The position numbers were made by a program, and so were the translations under genes. A stretch of DNA of 64,000 nt from Emcibacter sp. (GTDB lineage Bacteria > Pseudomonadota > Alphaproteobacteria > Sphingomonadales > Emcibacteraceae), in assembly GCF_963675455.1 (NCBI RefSeq), contig NZ_OY776217.1, forward strand, positions 3,086,001-3,150,000, given 5' to 3'. Within the stretch, counting starts at the first letter, position 1. Every line of letters begins with the position of its first letter. The notes beneath the pieces were generated by a model. That model had not been told where the DNA came from. It worked only from the letters and a program-made list of their open reading frames with translations, and made no database searches. Positions 27,413 to 35,834 of the stretch are shown piece after piece.

Positions 27413-28627
27413 TCACGAGGATGGGATAGAACGCATTTTTTTGGCGACCAAAACAGCAATAAGACACAGAAGGGCCATGATCCAGTATGATTTACCCTGC
27501 CAATAGGTATAAAACAGTCCGGCTGACACAGTGGTCAGCCCCTGGGCGATCCCCATGGGAAAAGCGGAATAAAGCCCCTGTGCCGTCGAAGATGCAGATC
27601 GGGGAACCCTGTTGGCAATATAGTAGATCGCCGCAAGATGTGCAGCCCCATAGGTCAAGCCATGAATGATCTGCACCAGAAACAGCAGCGGAAGTGACAA
27701 GCTTGCCCCCGTTACCAGCCAGCGCAGGACGCCCAGTGCCGCAATGACCGTAAAGACATAAGTCGGGCGATTTCTTGCAATCAGCCCGCTGGCAAATATA
27801 AAAACCAGCACCTCGGCCATCACGCCGGTTCCCCAGAGCATGCCGATCATATCCGCTGAAATTCCGTTATTCTTCCAGTGAATGCTTCCCAGGGTGTAAT
27901 ATATCCCGTGGCTCATCTGAATTAGGGCGACCACGATCATGAAAAGAATAAACCGGCGATCCTTCAAAAGTCTTTTGAGCGGTTTACGACGGTAGATATC
28001 CGTGTCCTCCTCCTCATCGGCGACACTTTCCGGTTCGTCCGACGGTAGTCTGAGCGCCGCCAGAAGTGTACCGGCGAGACAGGCGACCGCAGAAGCCACC
28101 ACCCATTCCGGATCGCTGCCCTTGATCAGCAGGCCAATCAGGATCGCGCTGATGATAAAGGTCACCGAACCCGTCGACCGCACCCGACCGTAATGCATCC
28201 CGCATTTTCTGGCCTGGGCCACGGACATTGTTTCCAGCAACGGCATCAGGGATTGGAAAAACAGGTTAAGCACGACGGTGACCAGCAGGATCGAACCAAA
28301 ATCGTCAACATAAAGATAGGGTGTGAAAAACAGCAGAGTCAGAACGAGATTGATCAGAAAGATAACCTTGACCCGGCCAAAACGATCGGCAAGCTGGGTG
28401 GAAATAAGCGGAATAATCGGCTTCATCAGATAAGGTACGGTCATTACCATGCCGATTTCCACCGGTGTCAGCCCCTTATACTGCAGCCACAAGCCCCAAA
28501 AGGGCAGCATTACCCCAACATAAAGAAATAAAACACCGTAAACACTGCCAAGCCGGATCGAAGCCGACCGTCGTTCACGCTTCTGCCTCGAGGCAGGCCT
28601 GTCCAGATCACCCGGTGAATGCATCAT
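27413..28627 (-). CDS. MFS transporter, HcaT/nucleoside-symporter-like
   Basis: 404 residues with about twelve membrane segments. The N-terminal half has FLYVGVMLPFWGLWLQYKGLTPVEIG and ADRFGRVKV (MFS loop 2-3 signature). The arrangement fits the MFS_1-like group that includes HcaT (3-phenylpropionate permease). The substrate cannot be read from the sequence. The start ATG at 28627 overlaps the recX stop (ATGA); a second ATG follows directly. It is thus in one operon with recX, probably a chance pairing. Confidence 0.85.
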   Translation of the reverse strand: MMHSPGDLDRPASRQKRERRSASIRLGSVYGVLFLYVGVMLPFWGLWLQYKGLTPVEIGMVMTVPYLMKPIIPLISTQLADRFGRVKVIFLINLVLTLLFFTPYLYVDDFGSILLVTVVLNLFFQSLMPLLETMSVAQARKCGMHYGRVRSTGSVTFIISAILIGLLIKGSDPEWVVASAVACLAGTLLAALRLPSDEPESVADEEEDTDIYRRKPLKRLLKDRRFILFMIVVALIQMSHGIYYTLGSIHWKNNGISADMIGMLWGTGVMAEVLVFIFASGLIARNRPTYVFTVIAALGVLRWLVTGASLSLPLLFLVQIIHGLTYGAAHLAAIYYIANRVPRSASSTAQGLYSAFPMGIAQGLTTVSAGLFYTYWQGKSYWIMALLCLIAVLVAKKMRSIPSS

Positions 28628-29202
28628 GGCGTTACAGCACCAAAGAGAATGTCTTCCAGCTCTTCCCGGTCCTTGTCCAGAACCTGTCGGGATAACTCAT
28701 AGGAGAACCCAGCCCGGGCCATGGAAGCCATTTCCTTCTCCCTTTTGTCCTCGTTGCAGGGTTTCACAGCAAAGGCGCCAAAACGACGGCGGCGGACATA
28801 TCCCACCGCCGCAAAAAGTTCGCTGTCCTGCATTTCTGTGGACAGTTCCGAAAGTACCTTGTCGACAAGGGACCTGGAAATCCCTTTTGACAATAATTTC
28901 TGAATGATCTTAGACCGGCTGTTGCCGCTCCTGACAAAGGAGCGTGCCTTTGAGGCCGCATAGAGCTCGTCATTTATCAGGGCGTGCTTCCGGCAATATT
29001 GAACAACCTCGTCAATCCAGCCTTCATGCTCCGTGGTCAGGTCCCCGCTCCCGTCCTCCAGCCTCAGGCGGCGTTTTACTTTCTCGCGCAAAACTCGTCT
29101 CAGGTTCTCTTCCGAACTTGCGTATCGCTCCAGGTATCTGTAGGTTGCGTTACGCAGATATTCCGGTGTTATGTCTTTTCTTTTTCTGATTTTACTGGTC
29201 AT
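28624..29202 (-). CDS. recX: Regulatory protein RecX
   Basis: 192 residues from the ATG at 29202 (MTSKIRKRKDITPEYL). The frame is open to 29577, but the extension has no relation to RecX and is antisense to the DMT transporter. Three-helix RecX repeats are visible: YLERYASSEENLRRVL, INDELYAASKARSFVRSGNSRSKIIQKLLSKGIS, and the last from about residue 145. RecX caps RecA filaments and limits recombination. It overlaps the MFS gene by four bases and lies only 18 bp from the divergent transporter start. Confidence 0.88.
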   Translation of the reverse strand: MTSKIRKRKDITPEYLRNATYRYLERYASSEENLRRVLREKVKRRLRLEDGSGDLTTEHEGWIDEVVQYCRKHALINDELYAASKARSFVRSGNSRSKIIQKLLSKGISRSLVDKVLSELSTEMQDSELFAAVGYVRRRRFGAFAVKPCNEDKREKEMASMARAGFSYELSRQVLDKDREELEDILFGAVTP

Positions 29203-29220
29203 TGTCCGAAGAGCCTGAAT

Positions 29221-30123
29221 ATGAACCACCACAGAACCCCCGTCCACTATATGTATCTTCTCTTCCTGGGGCTGGTCTGGGGAACAGCGTTTATGTTCAA
29301 TAAGATTGCAGTCCAGTCTATTCCGCCGATGACCATTGCCGCAAGCCGAATTTCCCTCGGCGCCCTCGTGGTCTGGATAATCCTGCGCCACAGGAAGCTC
29401 CAGTTGCCGTCCGACCTGAAAAGCTGGGCATATATCGGCCTGGTCGGCATTCTGGGCACGGCCTTTCCTTTCATGCTGGTCAGCTGGGGAGTGAAATATC
29501 AGAACGCCGGCACCGCTGCAATCTGTATGTCCCTGATCCCTCTGAATACATTTGTGCTGGCCCATTTCCTGACCCATGATGAAAAAATGTCATGGATGAA
29601 ACTGGCCGGACTGCTCTGCGGCATTGTCGGAATTTTGATTCTCTTTATTGACGCCACCTTGCTTGAAGGCTCCGGCTTACTTCCGATACTCGGATTTCTG
29701 GCATTTCTCCTGACCGGTTTTTTCTATTCCCTCAGCGGCGTCATGATCCGGCACTTCAAAAACAAAAACCCGCTGGTCGCAGCCACCGTGATGCTGATTT
29801 GCTCATCGCTGGCCATCTGGCCCCTGGCAATGGCCGTCGATCAGCCATGGGCCGTGACACCGGACGCCGCCGGTGTCTGGTCGATTATTTTCCTGGGGAT
29901 CATGGCGACCGGAACAGCAACCATAGTTCTTGTTCATCTGACCCATCTTGCTGGTGCCACATTTGTCTCCTACAACACCTACCTGGTGCCCATTGTCGGC
30001 GTTTTTTCCGGGTATTTCTGGCTGGATGAACCCTTGAAAGAAACCACATTTGCGTCCATTCTGTTTGTCCTGGTCGGCATTTACTTGACAGAACGCTGGA
30101 AACCAACAGCTAAAAAAAGATAA
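29221..30123 (+). CDS. DMT-superfamily (EamA) exporter
   Basis: 300 residues from the ATG at 29221. Ten membrane segments in two EamA repeats of five. LGLVWGTAFMFNKIAVQSIPPM starts repeat one, and GFFYSLSGVMIRH the second; the C-terminal VGVFSGYFWLDEPLKETTF is the usual EamA signature before the last helix. It probably exports amino acids or related metabolites; the substrate is unknown. The short 18-bp divergence from recX means the promoters must overlap coding sequence. Confidence 0.88.
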   Translation: MNHHRTPVHYMYLLFLGLVWGTAFMFNKIAVQSIPPMTIAASRISLGALVVWIILRHRKLQLPSDLKSWAYIGLVGILGTAFPFMLVSWGVKYQNAGTAAICMSLIPLNTFVLAHFLTHDEKMSWMKLAGLLCGIVGILILFIDATLLEGSGLLPILGFLAFLLTGFFYSLSGVMIRHFKNKNPLVAATVMLICSSLAIWPLAMAVDQPWAVTPDAAGVWSIIFLGIMATGTATIVLVHLTHLAGATFVSYNTYLVPIVGVFSGYFWLDEPLKETTFASILFVLVGIYLTERWKPTAKKR

Positions 30124-30219
30124 TTGACATATAATTCAGCATGTTAGTAAACTTTTTGCCTATAAATGCCCATTTGTTGATTTGAAAGATAAGTGGGAAA
30201 AAGAAAATAAATTTCTTGC

Positions 30220-30242
30220 GATACCGCACGAGTAACGGTATC
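30220..30242. promoter_or_regulatory. Inverted repeat upstream of the acyl-AMP ligase
   Basis: GATACCG (30220-30226) and CGGTATC (30236-30242) form a perfect seven-pair inverted repeat with a nine-base centre, about 97 bp before the ATG. A TTGACA hexamer at 30124 and a TATAAA at 30161 lie further upstream, so this could be an operator or a leader hairpin. Confidence 0.35.
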
Positions 30243-30338
30243 GAGAGTGAAATTAAATTAACGAAAGCATGGTCAGACACCATGTTCTTGTTTGAGGAAA
30301 AAGCTTAACAAGGCTTAGGTAAGTGATAAAAAACGTAT

Positions 30339-32081
30339 ATGCGTGAACCTATTCCTACACTAGATCCGACGCTGCCAAGGCGTATTTCGGACTTTGACAC
30401 CCTCCCGGACGCCCTGGATTATGCGGCCAAGGGAATCAGGGGTCTGAATTTCTATTCTCCAAGAGGCGAATTGGAAAGCAGCATCACTTTTGCTCAAATC
30501 CGGGATCGTGCAAGAGAGATCGGCCAGCGCCTTATTCACTTTGGCATGAAGAAAGGCGACCGCGTCGCCCTGATTGCCGAGACAAGCGAAGATTTTGTCT
30601 GCTATTTCATGGGCTGTCAGTATGCTGGCATGCTGCCTGTGCCCCTGCCCCTGCCGACTTCTTTCGGCGGGCGTGAAGGCTATACCAGCCAGCTTTACCA
30701 GCAAATGAAGAGTTGTGGCGCCCTGATGGCTTTTTCGGCATCCTATATGCTGCCGCTTCTGGATGAGGCCACTGACGGACTGAAAATGAAGTTTGTCGGC
30801 ACTGCCGATACATTCGAGGCCCAGGAAGAACTCAGCAAAATTGAAAAAGTTGAACTTCCGACTGCCCAGCCGAATGACCTGGCCTACCTGCAATATTCAT
30901 CAGGAAGCACCCGTTTTCCCCATGGCGTTGCGGTGACGCATCGTTCGCTGATTTCAAATTGTTATGGCATCGGCAAGGAAGGCGTGGATGTGAATGACAA
31001 CGACCGGGTTGTCTCCTGGCTGCCGTTCTATCACGACATGGGCCTGGTCGGCACATTGCTGTCGCCAATCGCCTGCCAGATGACCACAGACTATCTGGCG
31101 ACCGAGGCTTTTGCCCGCCGCCCGATGCAGTGGCTGAAGCTGATTTCCCGTAACAAGGGCACCATCACCTACAGTCCGACGTTTGGCTATGAAATCTGCA
31201 CCCGCCGCGCCAACGGCAAGGACACGGAAGGCCTGGACCTTTCCAGCTGGCGTGTGGCCGGTATCGGTGGCGACATGATCCGGGCAGATGTTCTCAGGAA
31301 TTTCCACGAAACCTTTAAATCCCACGGGTTCCGGGAAACCACTTTCCTGCCGAGCTACGGCCTTGCCGAATGTACCCTTGCAGTCAGTTTCATGACCCTG
31401 GATACCGGCGTGGAGATCGACCTGGTCAATGAAAAAGTTCTGACCGGTGAAATCAAGACGCTCGAGAAATATGAAAAAATCAACGGCAACGGCGCCAGCT
31501 ACCGCGAAGTTGTCAATTGCGGTAAAGCGCTTACAGAATATGAGCTTGAAGTGCGCGACGAGGACAACAATGCCCTCGGCGAACGAGAAATCGGCCGCAT
31601 CTGTGTTCGCGGCGCTAGTGTAATGGTCGGTTATTTCGACGATGAAGAAGCGACGCGAGCCTGTCTCTCTGACGATGGGTGGCTTGATACCGGCGACATG
31701 GGATATGTTGTAGAGGGTTCGATCTTTATTATCGGCCGAATCAAGGACCTGATTATCATCAATGGTAAAAACCACTGGCCCCAGGATATTGAGTGGGCGG
31801 TCGAGCAGCTCGCCGACCTTCGCTCCGGGGACAGTGCCGCCATTTCCATCCCGGGTGAGAATGACGAGGAAATTCCCGCCATTCTCGTGCAGTGCCGGAC
31901 AAGAGATGAGGCCGATCGCCTGGAACTGGAAGATCGCATCAAGAGCAAGGTCAAGGAAATGGTGGGGACAAGCGCCCGTGTCGTGCTTCTGCCGCCGCGC
32001 TCCCTGCCCCGCACGTCTTCCGGAAAGCTGAGCCGCACCAAGGCACGGCAGCAGTATCTTTCCGGCAAACTGGCGTCCTGA
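30339..32081 (+). CDS. Fatty acyl-AMP ligase / acyl-ACP synthetase of the sphingolipid locus
   Basis: 580 residues, adenylate-forming superfamily of the FAAL/FadD32 kind. LAYLQYSSGSTRFPHGVAVTH is the AMP-binding P-loop, FLPSYGLAECTLAVS the A5-like motif, WLDTGDMGYV and GRIKDLIIINGKNHWPQDIE the hinge, and LPRTSSGKLSRTKARQ the C-terminal lysine motif. FAAL enzymes activate a fatty acid as acyl-AMP and pass it to an ACP. In Caulobacter an acyl-CoA/ACP synthetase next to spt is needed for sphingolipid synthesis; here the ACP gene lies 1.1 kb downstream. A strong terminator follows this gene. Confidence 0.85.
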   Translation: MREPIPTLDPTLPRRISDFDTLPDALDYAAKGIRGLNFYSPRGELESSITFAQIRDRAREIGQRLIHFGMKKGDRVALIAETSEDFVCYFMGCQYAGMLPVPLPLPTSFGGREGYTSQLYQQMKSCGALMAFSASYMLPLLDEATDGLKMKFVGTADTFEAQEELSKIEKVELPTAQPNDLAYLQYSSGSTRFPHGVAVTHRSLISNCYGIGKEGVDVNDNDRVVSWLPFYHDMGLVGTLLSPIACQMTTDYLATEAFARRPMQWLKLISRNKGTITYSPTFGYEICTRRANGKDTEGLDLSSWRVAGIGGDMIRADVLRNFHETFKSHGFRETTFLPSYGLAECTLAVSFMTLDTGVEIDLVNEKVLTGEIKTLEKYEKINGNGASYREVVNCGKALTEYELEVRDEDNNALGEREIGRICVRGASVMVGYFDDEEATRACLSDDGWLDTGDMGYVVEGSIFIIGRIKDLIIINGKNHWPQDIEWAVEQLADLRSGDSAAISIPGENDEEIPAILVQCRTRDEADRLELEDRIKSKVKEMVGTSARVVLLPPRSLPRTSSGKLSRTKARQQYLSGKLAS

Positions 32082-32099
32082 AGATTACAAGTCCATCAG

Positions 32100-32142
32100 T
32101 AAACCCCTGTTGACCCTGGCCGACAGGGGTTTATATTTTTTT
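32100..32142 (+). terminator. Intrinsic terminator between the acyl-AMP ligase and the epimerase gene
   Basis: TAAACCCCTGT and ACAGGGGTTTA form a perfect eleven-pair stem with a 12-base loop, followed by TATTTTTTT. It would end the ligase transcript 19 bp after its stop. The next gene starts only 32 bp later, so it needs readthrough or a promoter overlapping the hairpin. Confidence 0.9.
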
Positions 32143-32174
32143 GCCGTACAACCTGTAACCACATTCGGGGTCCG

Positions 32175-33113
32175 ATGAGCAAAATTGCCGCAGTAACCGG
32201 TGCAACCGGCTTCGTGGGAAAGCATATGGTCCGCCATCTGGCGGCCCGGGGATACACCGTCCGGGCCCTGACCCGTAAACCTCAGCCATCGCTTGAGAGT
32301 GTGGACTGGATCGAGGGCGGTTTCCACGACAGTGACGCCCTTACAAAGCTTGTTGCCGGGGCCGACGTAATATTTCACATTGCCGGCGCCATCAAGGCGC
32401 GGAATTTCCAGGAATTCGCCGCCATAAACCGGGACAGCGTGTCCGCACTGCTGGACGCCATTCCGGCAAAGCGCCCCAAACCCCATTTTGTGCTCCTGTC
32501 CTCCCTCGCCGCCCGCGAGAGACACCTGTCCCCCTATGCAGAAAGCAAGCGTCAGGGTGAGGAAATTTTGTTTGACCATGCCCCGCAGGATCTGAACTGG
32601 TCCATTATCCGGGCGCCAGCCGTCTATGGCCCGGGGGATTATGAAATCCTGAAACTCTTCAAATCCCTGAAATGGGGGTTTTCCCTTGTCCCCGGCAGCA
32701 GGAACAACCGGACGTCGCTGATTTTTGTGGAAGACCTGGTCACTGCGATGACAGAATGTGCCAATTGCGAAAATGTTTTTTTCAAAATCCTTGATGTAGA
32801 TGACAGCACAGAAGGCGGATATTCCCTGCAGGAAATCTTCGCGACGGCCTCGGAAATCATGAACCGGCGGGCTGTGAAGCTGACTGCCGGGCGAAAATCC
32901 CTGAAACTTTTTGCCCATACCAACAAATTTATGTCGCGAATTTTTGGTTATGTTCCAATGGTTTCTCCCGAAAAGGTCAATGAACTCTGCCATCCGGACT
33001 GGAGATGCCGCGACGAACATATCAAGAATTTCATAGCCTGGGAGCCGAAAATCAGGCTTAATAAGGGTCTCGAAATATGTTTCCGCTGGTACAGGGAAGA
33101 AAATTTGTTGTAA
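32175..33113 (+). CDS. NAD-dependent epimerase/dehydratase family protein, CerR-like (ketoceramide reductase candidate)
   Basis: 312 residues, extended short-chain dehydrogenase fold. The Rossmann glycine motif GATGFVG is at residues 9-15, and the catalytic pair Tyr121/Lys125 lies in SPYAESKRQG. In Caulobacter and other SPT-bearing alphaproteobacteria a member of this family beside spt (CerR) reduces the 3-keto group of the sphingoid base or ceramide. Position between the acyl-AMP ligase and the ACP/spt pair makes that role likely here. It starts after a strong terminator. The exact substrate, ketosphinganine or ketoceramide, cannot be told from sequence. Confidence 0.8.
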   Translation: MSKIAAVTGATGFVGKHMVRHLAARGYTVRALTRKPQPSLESVDWIEGGFHDSDALTKLVAGADVIFHIAGAIKARNFQEFAAINRDSVSALLDAIPAKRPKPHFVLLSSLAARERHLSPYAESKRQGEEILFDHAPQDLNWSIIRAPAVYGPGDYEILKLFKSLKWGFSLVPGSRNNRTSLIFVEDLVTAMTECANCENVFFKILDVDDSTEGGYSLQEIFATASEIMNRRAVKLTAGRKSLKLFAHTNKFMSRIFGYVPMVSPEKVNELCHPDWRCRDEHIKNFIAWEPKIRLNKGLEICFRWYREENLL

Positions 33114-33184
33114 TAAACCTGAATTTAGATGGATTTACCATTATTTTTTATGTAACTTAGCCAGCCTTATCCAAGGCGAGAAAC

Positions 33185-33433
33185 ATGACACAAAACAACA
33201 GTACGCTAGACCAAATTTGCACCCTGATCAAACCCTTCAACAAGAAGGGTATTGCCCTATCCTCGGACACCACTTTCAGTACTGATCTGGAACTGGATTC
33301 ACTGGCCGTTATGGATCTTCTGGCCGAAATTGAAGATCACTTTGACATAACAGTTCCCCTGAATATTCTGCCAGACCTGGAAAAAGTCGGTCAGGTTGCA
33401 GACGCCGTTGACAAGATATTAAGTGAACAATGA
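33185..33433 (+). CDS. Acyl carrier protein of the sphingolipid locus
   Basis: 82 residues. The phosphopantetheine serine is Ser39 in DLELDSLAVMDLL. It is more divergent from fatty-acid-synthase ACP than housekeeping AcpP (no DSLD motif) and fits a dedicated carrier. It would be loaded by the acyl-AMP ligase upstream and supply the acyl chain to serine palmitoyltransferase, whose ATG overlaps the ACP stop (ATGA at 33430-33433). AcpS, also in this window, could supply the prosthetic group. Confidence 0.9.
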   Translation: MTQNNSTLDQICTLIKPFNKKGIALSSDTTFSTDLELDSLAVMDLLAEIEDHFDITVPLNILPDLEKVGQVADAVDKILSEQ

Positions 33434-34656
33434 CTCTTGATCTTTTTGAAAAATTTGATGCCACACTGAATAACTTCCGTCAGTTGCCGGAGGGGGAAAC
33501 CAATCCCTTTACCGTCAACATGGAAGAAATTCTTTCGCCCACCGAAGCGATCATCAATGGTCGCAAGACCATTCTTGCCGGTACCAACAACTATATGGGC
33601 ATGACCTTTAACGAGGAAGCAGTTGCCGCTGCACAGGATGCTCTGCTGACCCAGGGAACAGGCACCACCGGATCCCGGGTTCTGAACGGTACCTATACCA
33701 GCCATACCATGCTGGAGGAGGAACTGAAGAAGTTCTACGGCACAAAACATGCCATGGTCTTTTCCACCGGATACCAGGCCAACCTGGGCATCATCGCCAC
33801 CCTGGCCGGTTCCAAGGACTATATCCTGATCGATGCCGACAGTCATGCCAGCATTTATGACGGTTGCGCCATGGGAAACGCCACAGTTATTCGCTTTGCC
33901 CATAACGATCCGGAAAATCTGGACAAACGCCTGACACGCCTGCGCAAATCCGATCCGGAAGCCGGTGTTCTTGTGGTTGTCGAAGGTGTTTACAGCATGC
34001 TCGGCGACCAGGCTCCGCTTAAAGAACTGGCTGCCGTTTCAAAGAAACACAATGCCTTTATCCTGGTAGACGAGGCCCATTCCATCGGTGTGTTCGGGGC
34101 CACCGGCCGCGGCGTCGCCCAGGCCCAGGGAGTGGAAGACCAGATTGACTTTATCGTTGGCACCTTCAGTAAAAGTGTCGGCACCATCGGTGGGTACTGT
34201 GTCTCCAATCATCCGAAGTTTGAAGTGCTGCGGCTGGTTTGCCGTCCCTATATGTTCACGGCCTCCCTGCCGCCGTCCGTTGTTGCCTCGGCCACCAAGG
34301 CGCTGGAAATCATCGCCAACACCAACCTTCGGGAAAAACTTCTGGCCAACAGCATGCGCCTGAACAAGGGACTTGCGGACATCGGTTTTAAAATGGGTAC
34401 CACCGGGGAAAGCCCGATAGCCGCCATCATCGTCGACGACATGCACCAGGCGATTGCCTTCTGGGGTGAAATGATCAAGGAAGGTGTTTATGTGAACCTG
34501 GCATTGCCGCCGGCGACACCTAACAATTACAACCTAATGCGTTGCAGCCTGTCCGCCGCCCACAGTTTCGAGCAGATTGATTTTATGCTGGAGAAGTTCG
34601 AGAAAGTCGGTAGCAAGCTGGGCATTCTGGCCACGGAAGCGCTGGAAACGGCTTAA
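33430..34656 (+). CDS. spt: Serine palmitoyltransferase
   Basis: 408 residues, alpha-oxoamine synthase family. The PLP lysine is Lys248 in GTFSKSVGTIGGYC, with His139 (DADSHASIYDG) stacking and Asp214/His217 in LVDEAHSIGVFG. The SKSVGTIGG context and TNNYMGMTF start match Sphingomonas/Caulobacter SPT rather than 8-amino-7-oxononanoate synthase or KBL. It condenses serine with an acyl thioester to 3-ketosphinganine in the cytoplasm. It is coupled to the ACP gene by a four-base overlap. No biotin genes are nearby, which supports the sphingolipid reading. Confidence 0.93.
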   Translation: MTLDLFEKFDATLNNFRQLPEGETNPFTVNMEEILSPTEAIINGRKTILAGTNNYMGMTFNEEAVAAAQDALLTQGTGTTGSRVLNGTYTSHTMLEEELKKFYGTKHAMVFSTGYQANLGIIATLAGSKDYILIDADSHASIYDGCAMGNATVIRFAHNDPENLDKRLTRLRKSDPEAGVLVVVEGVYSMLGDQAPLKELAAVSKKHNAFILVDEAHSIGVFGATGRGVAQAQGVEDQIDFIVGTFSKSVGTIGGYCVSNHPKFEVLRLVCRPYMFTASLPPSVVASATKALEIIANTNLREKLLANSMRLNKGLADIGFKMGTTGESPIAAIIVDDMHQAIAFWGEMIKEGVYVNLALPPATPNNYNLMRCSLSAAHSFEQIDFMLEKFEKVGSKLGILATEALETA

Positions 34657-34672
34657 TCTTCGCTTGAGGTTA

Positions 34673-35632
34673 TTACAGCATCAGAAATGACAGGCGAACT
34701 GTTGAGGAAATCAGCAGTTCGCCGCTTTGTTCCGCCTCAAAAAAACTGCCATCCAGAACGAACGGCTTATGCTGGACAATACGGGCGTGGGCAATTTTCC
34801 GGATCACCTGACCGGGAATAATGCGGTCCTCAAACCTGCCTTTAAGAAGCTGTCTGCCGGTCGCAAGAAGCGCATCGGAAGTATTTTCAATACTGAGATA
34901 TCGCAGTTTGTCCGGGTCCGCCGGTCCCGGCAGGCTTGCCCCCATCAGGACCTTTTGCAAGCTGGTGATACAGATCATGAAATAGCGACCGACAACGGCA
35001 CCCCGCTGGTTCAGATTGACCCGGACAGCGCTATCCATGCCCTTGTCCTTCATGGCCCTCAATGACGCACGACGGATGAACCCCATAGTGGATAAACGCC
35101 TTTTTGCCCGGCCAAGAATACTTGCCCCTGAAAAGTTTCCTGCAAAAACATTCTTGCTTCGGGTGACCTCGCCACAGCAGAAATATAACCCGTAAACGGT
35201 TCCCACCCCGTAGACTCCCTCCACCTTCAGCAGCGGACAGGTGAGTGTGTTTTCGAGAAGTCGACCGCTTTTTCTCCGTTTCAAAAGTCTGGCCAGTTCC
35301 CGATGAGGGCTGGCGGACTGAGCCCCCATACTTTCAGCGATAATATTATTGTCACCGGCTGGCAAAATGGCCAGAGGGGGCATTTCCCCCTCGAACGGAT
35401 CCTTTTCGATAAGAAATTCGAACGTGGCCGCCGCCAGGGCCTGACCGCCAATAATGATGATCGCCTCGGCGCCGGTTTTTTTAAAAGTCGCCAGGGCTTC
35501 CCCGATGTGACGATGTTTCTCCACTTCATAGTGCACAATGCCCGAACCTGAGGATATAACCTGCCTCAGCCGATCCATCTCGTCACTGTTTTTAAAGGAC
35601 GAGGGACTTGATAATATGGCAATCACACTCAC
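34673..35632 (-). CDS. Divergent diacylglycerol-kinase-fold protein (possible ceramide/lipid kinase)
   Basis: 319 residues; the start is GTG at 35632 with GGGAC upstream. The fold is that of the DAGK catalytic family: IIIIGG at 58-63, LPAGDNN at 90-96 (equivalent to P.GT.N) and a late DG (Asp294-Gly295). The expected GGDGT is instead GGQAL at 62-66, so the usual Asp and Gly of the nucleotide loop are missing. Caulobacter has a DAGK-like ceramide kinase in its sphingolipid cluster, so a role on ceramide or a sphingoid base is likely by context. The lost motif may mean altered nucleotide binding or a non-catalytic protein. It converges on spt and diverges from lptF. Confidence 0.65.
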   Translation of the reverse strand: MSVIAILSSPSSFKNSDEMDRLRQVISSGSGIVHYEVEKHRHIGEALATFKKTGAEAIIIIGGQALAAATFEFLIEKDPFEGEMPPLAILPAGDNNIIAESMGAQSASPHRELARLLKRRKSGRLLENTLTCPLLKVEGVYGVGTVYGLYFCCGEVTRSKNVFAGNFSGASILGRAKRRLSTMGFIRRASLRAMKDKGMDSAVRVNLNQRGAVVGRYFMICITSLQKVLMGASLPGPADPDKLRYLSIENTSDALLATGRQLLKGRFEDRIIPGQVIRKIAHARIVQHKPFVLDGSFFEAEQSGELLISSTVRLSFLML

Positions 35633-35777
35633 TGCACTGTCCCGCTGATTGGTGAAGTCTGCATAATATTATGCCGAATATGGTCTTTTCTTGGCGCCTG
35701 CCCCGAAAAAAACATAAAAAAAGACCATCCCTCGTAAATTCTTAAATGGAAAAATTCATTTCCTTGTATATATTCCT

Positions 35778-35797
35778 AGCTATAAGCAGCTATAGGC
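35778..35797. repeat. Tandem 10-bp direct repeat upstream of lptF
   Basis: AGCTATAAGC followed directly by AGCTATAGGC, ending 37 bp before the lptF ATG and inside the divergent promoter region shared with the lipid kinase gene. One helical turn per repeat would place two protein-binding half-sites on the same face of the DNA. Confidence 0.4.
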
Positions 35798-35834
35798 AGG
35801 ATAGACTGTAAAATCCACAGCAAAATTCAGGTTC

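Noticed and set aside
29203..29577. An upstream extension of recX
   Set aside because: The extra 125 codons are antisense to the EamA transporter and unlike any RecX; the ATG at 29202 gives a normal length.
33430..34656. Biotin (BioF) or glycine C-acetyltransferase reading of the SPT gene
   Set aside because: The ACP coupling, the GTFSKSVGTIGG lysine context and the neighbouring CerR-like and acyl-AMP ligase genes fit serine palmitoyltransferase; no biotin or threonine genes are nearby.
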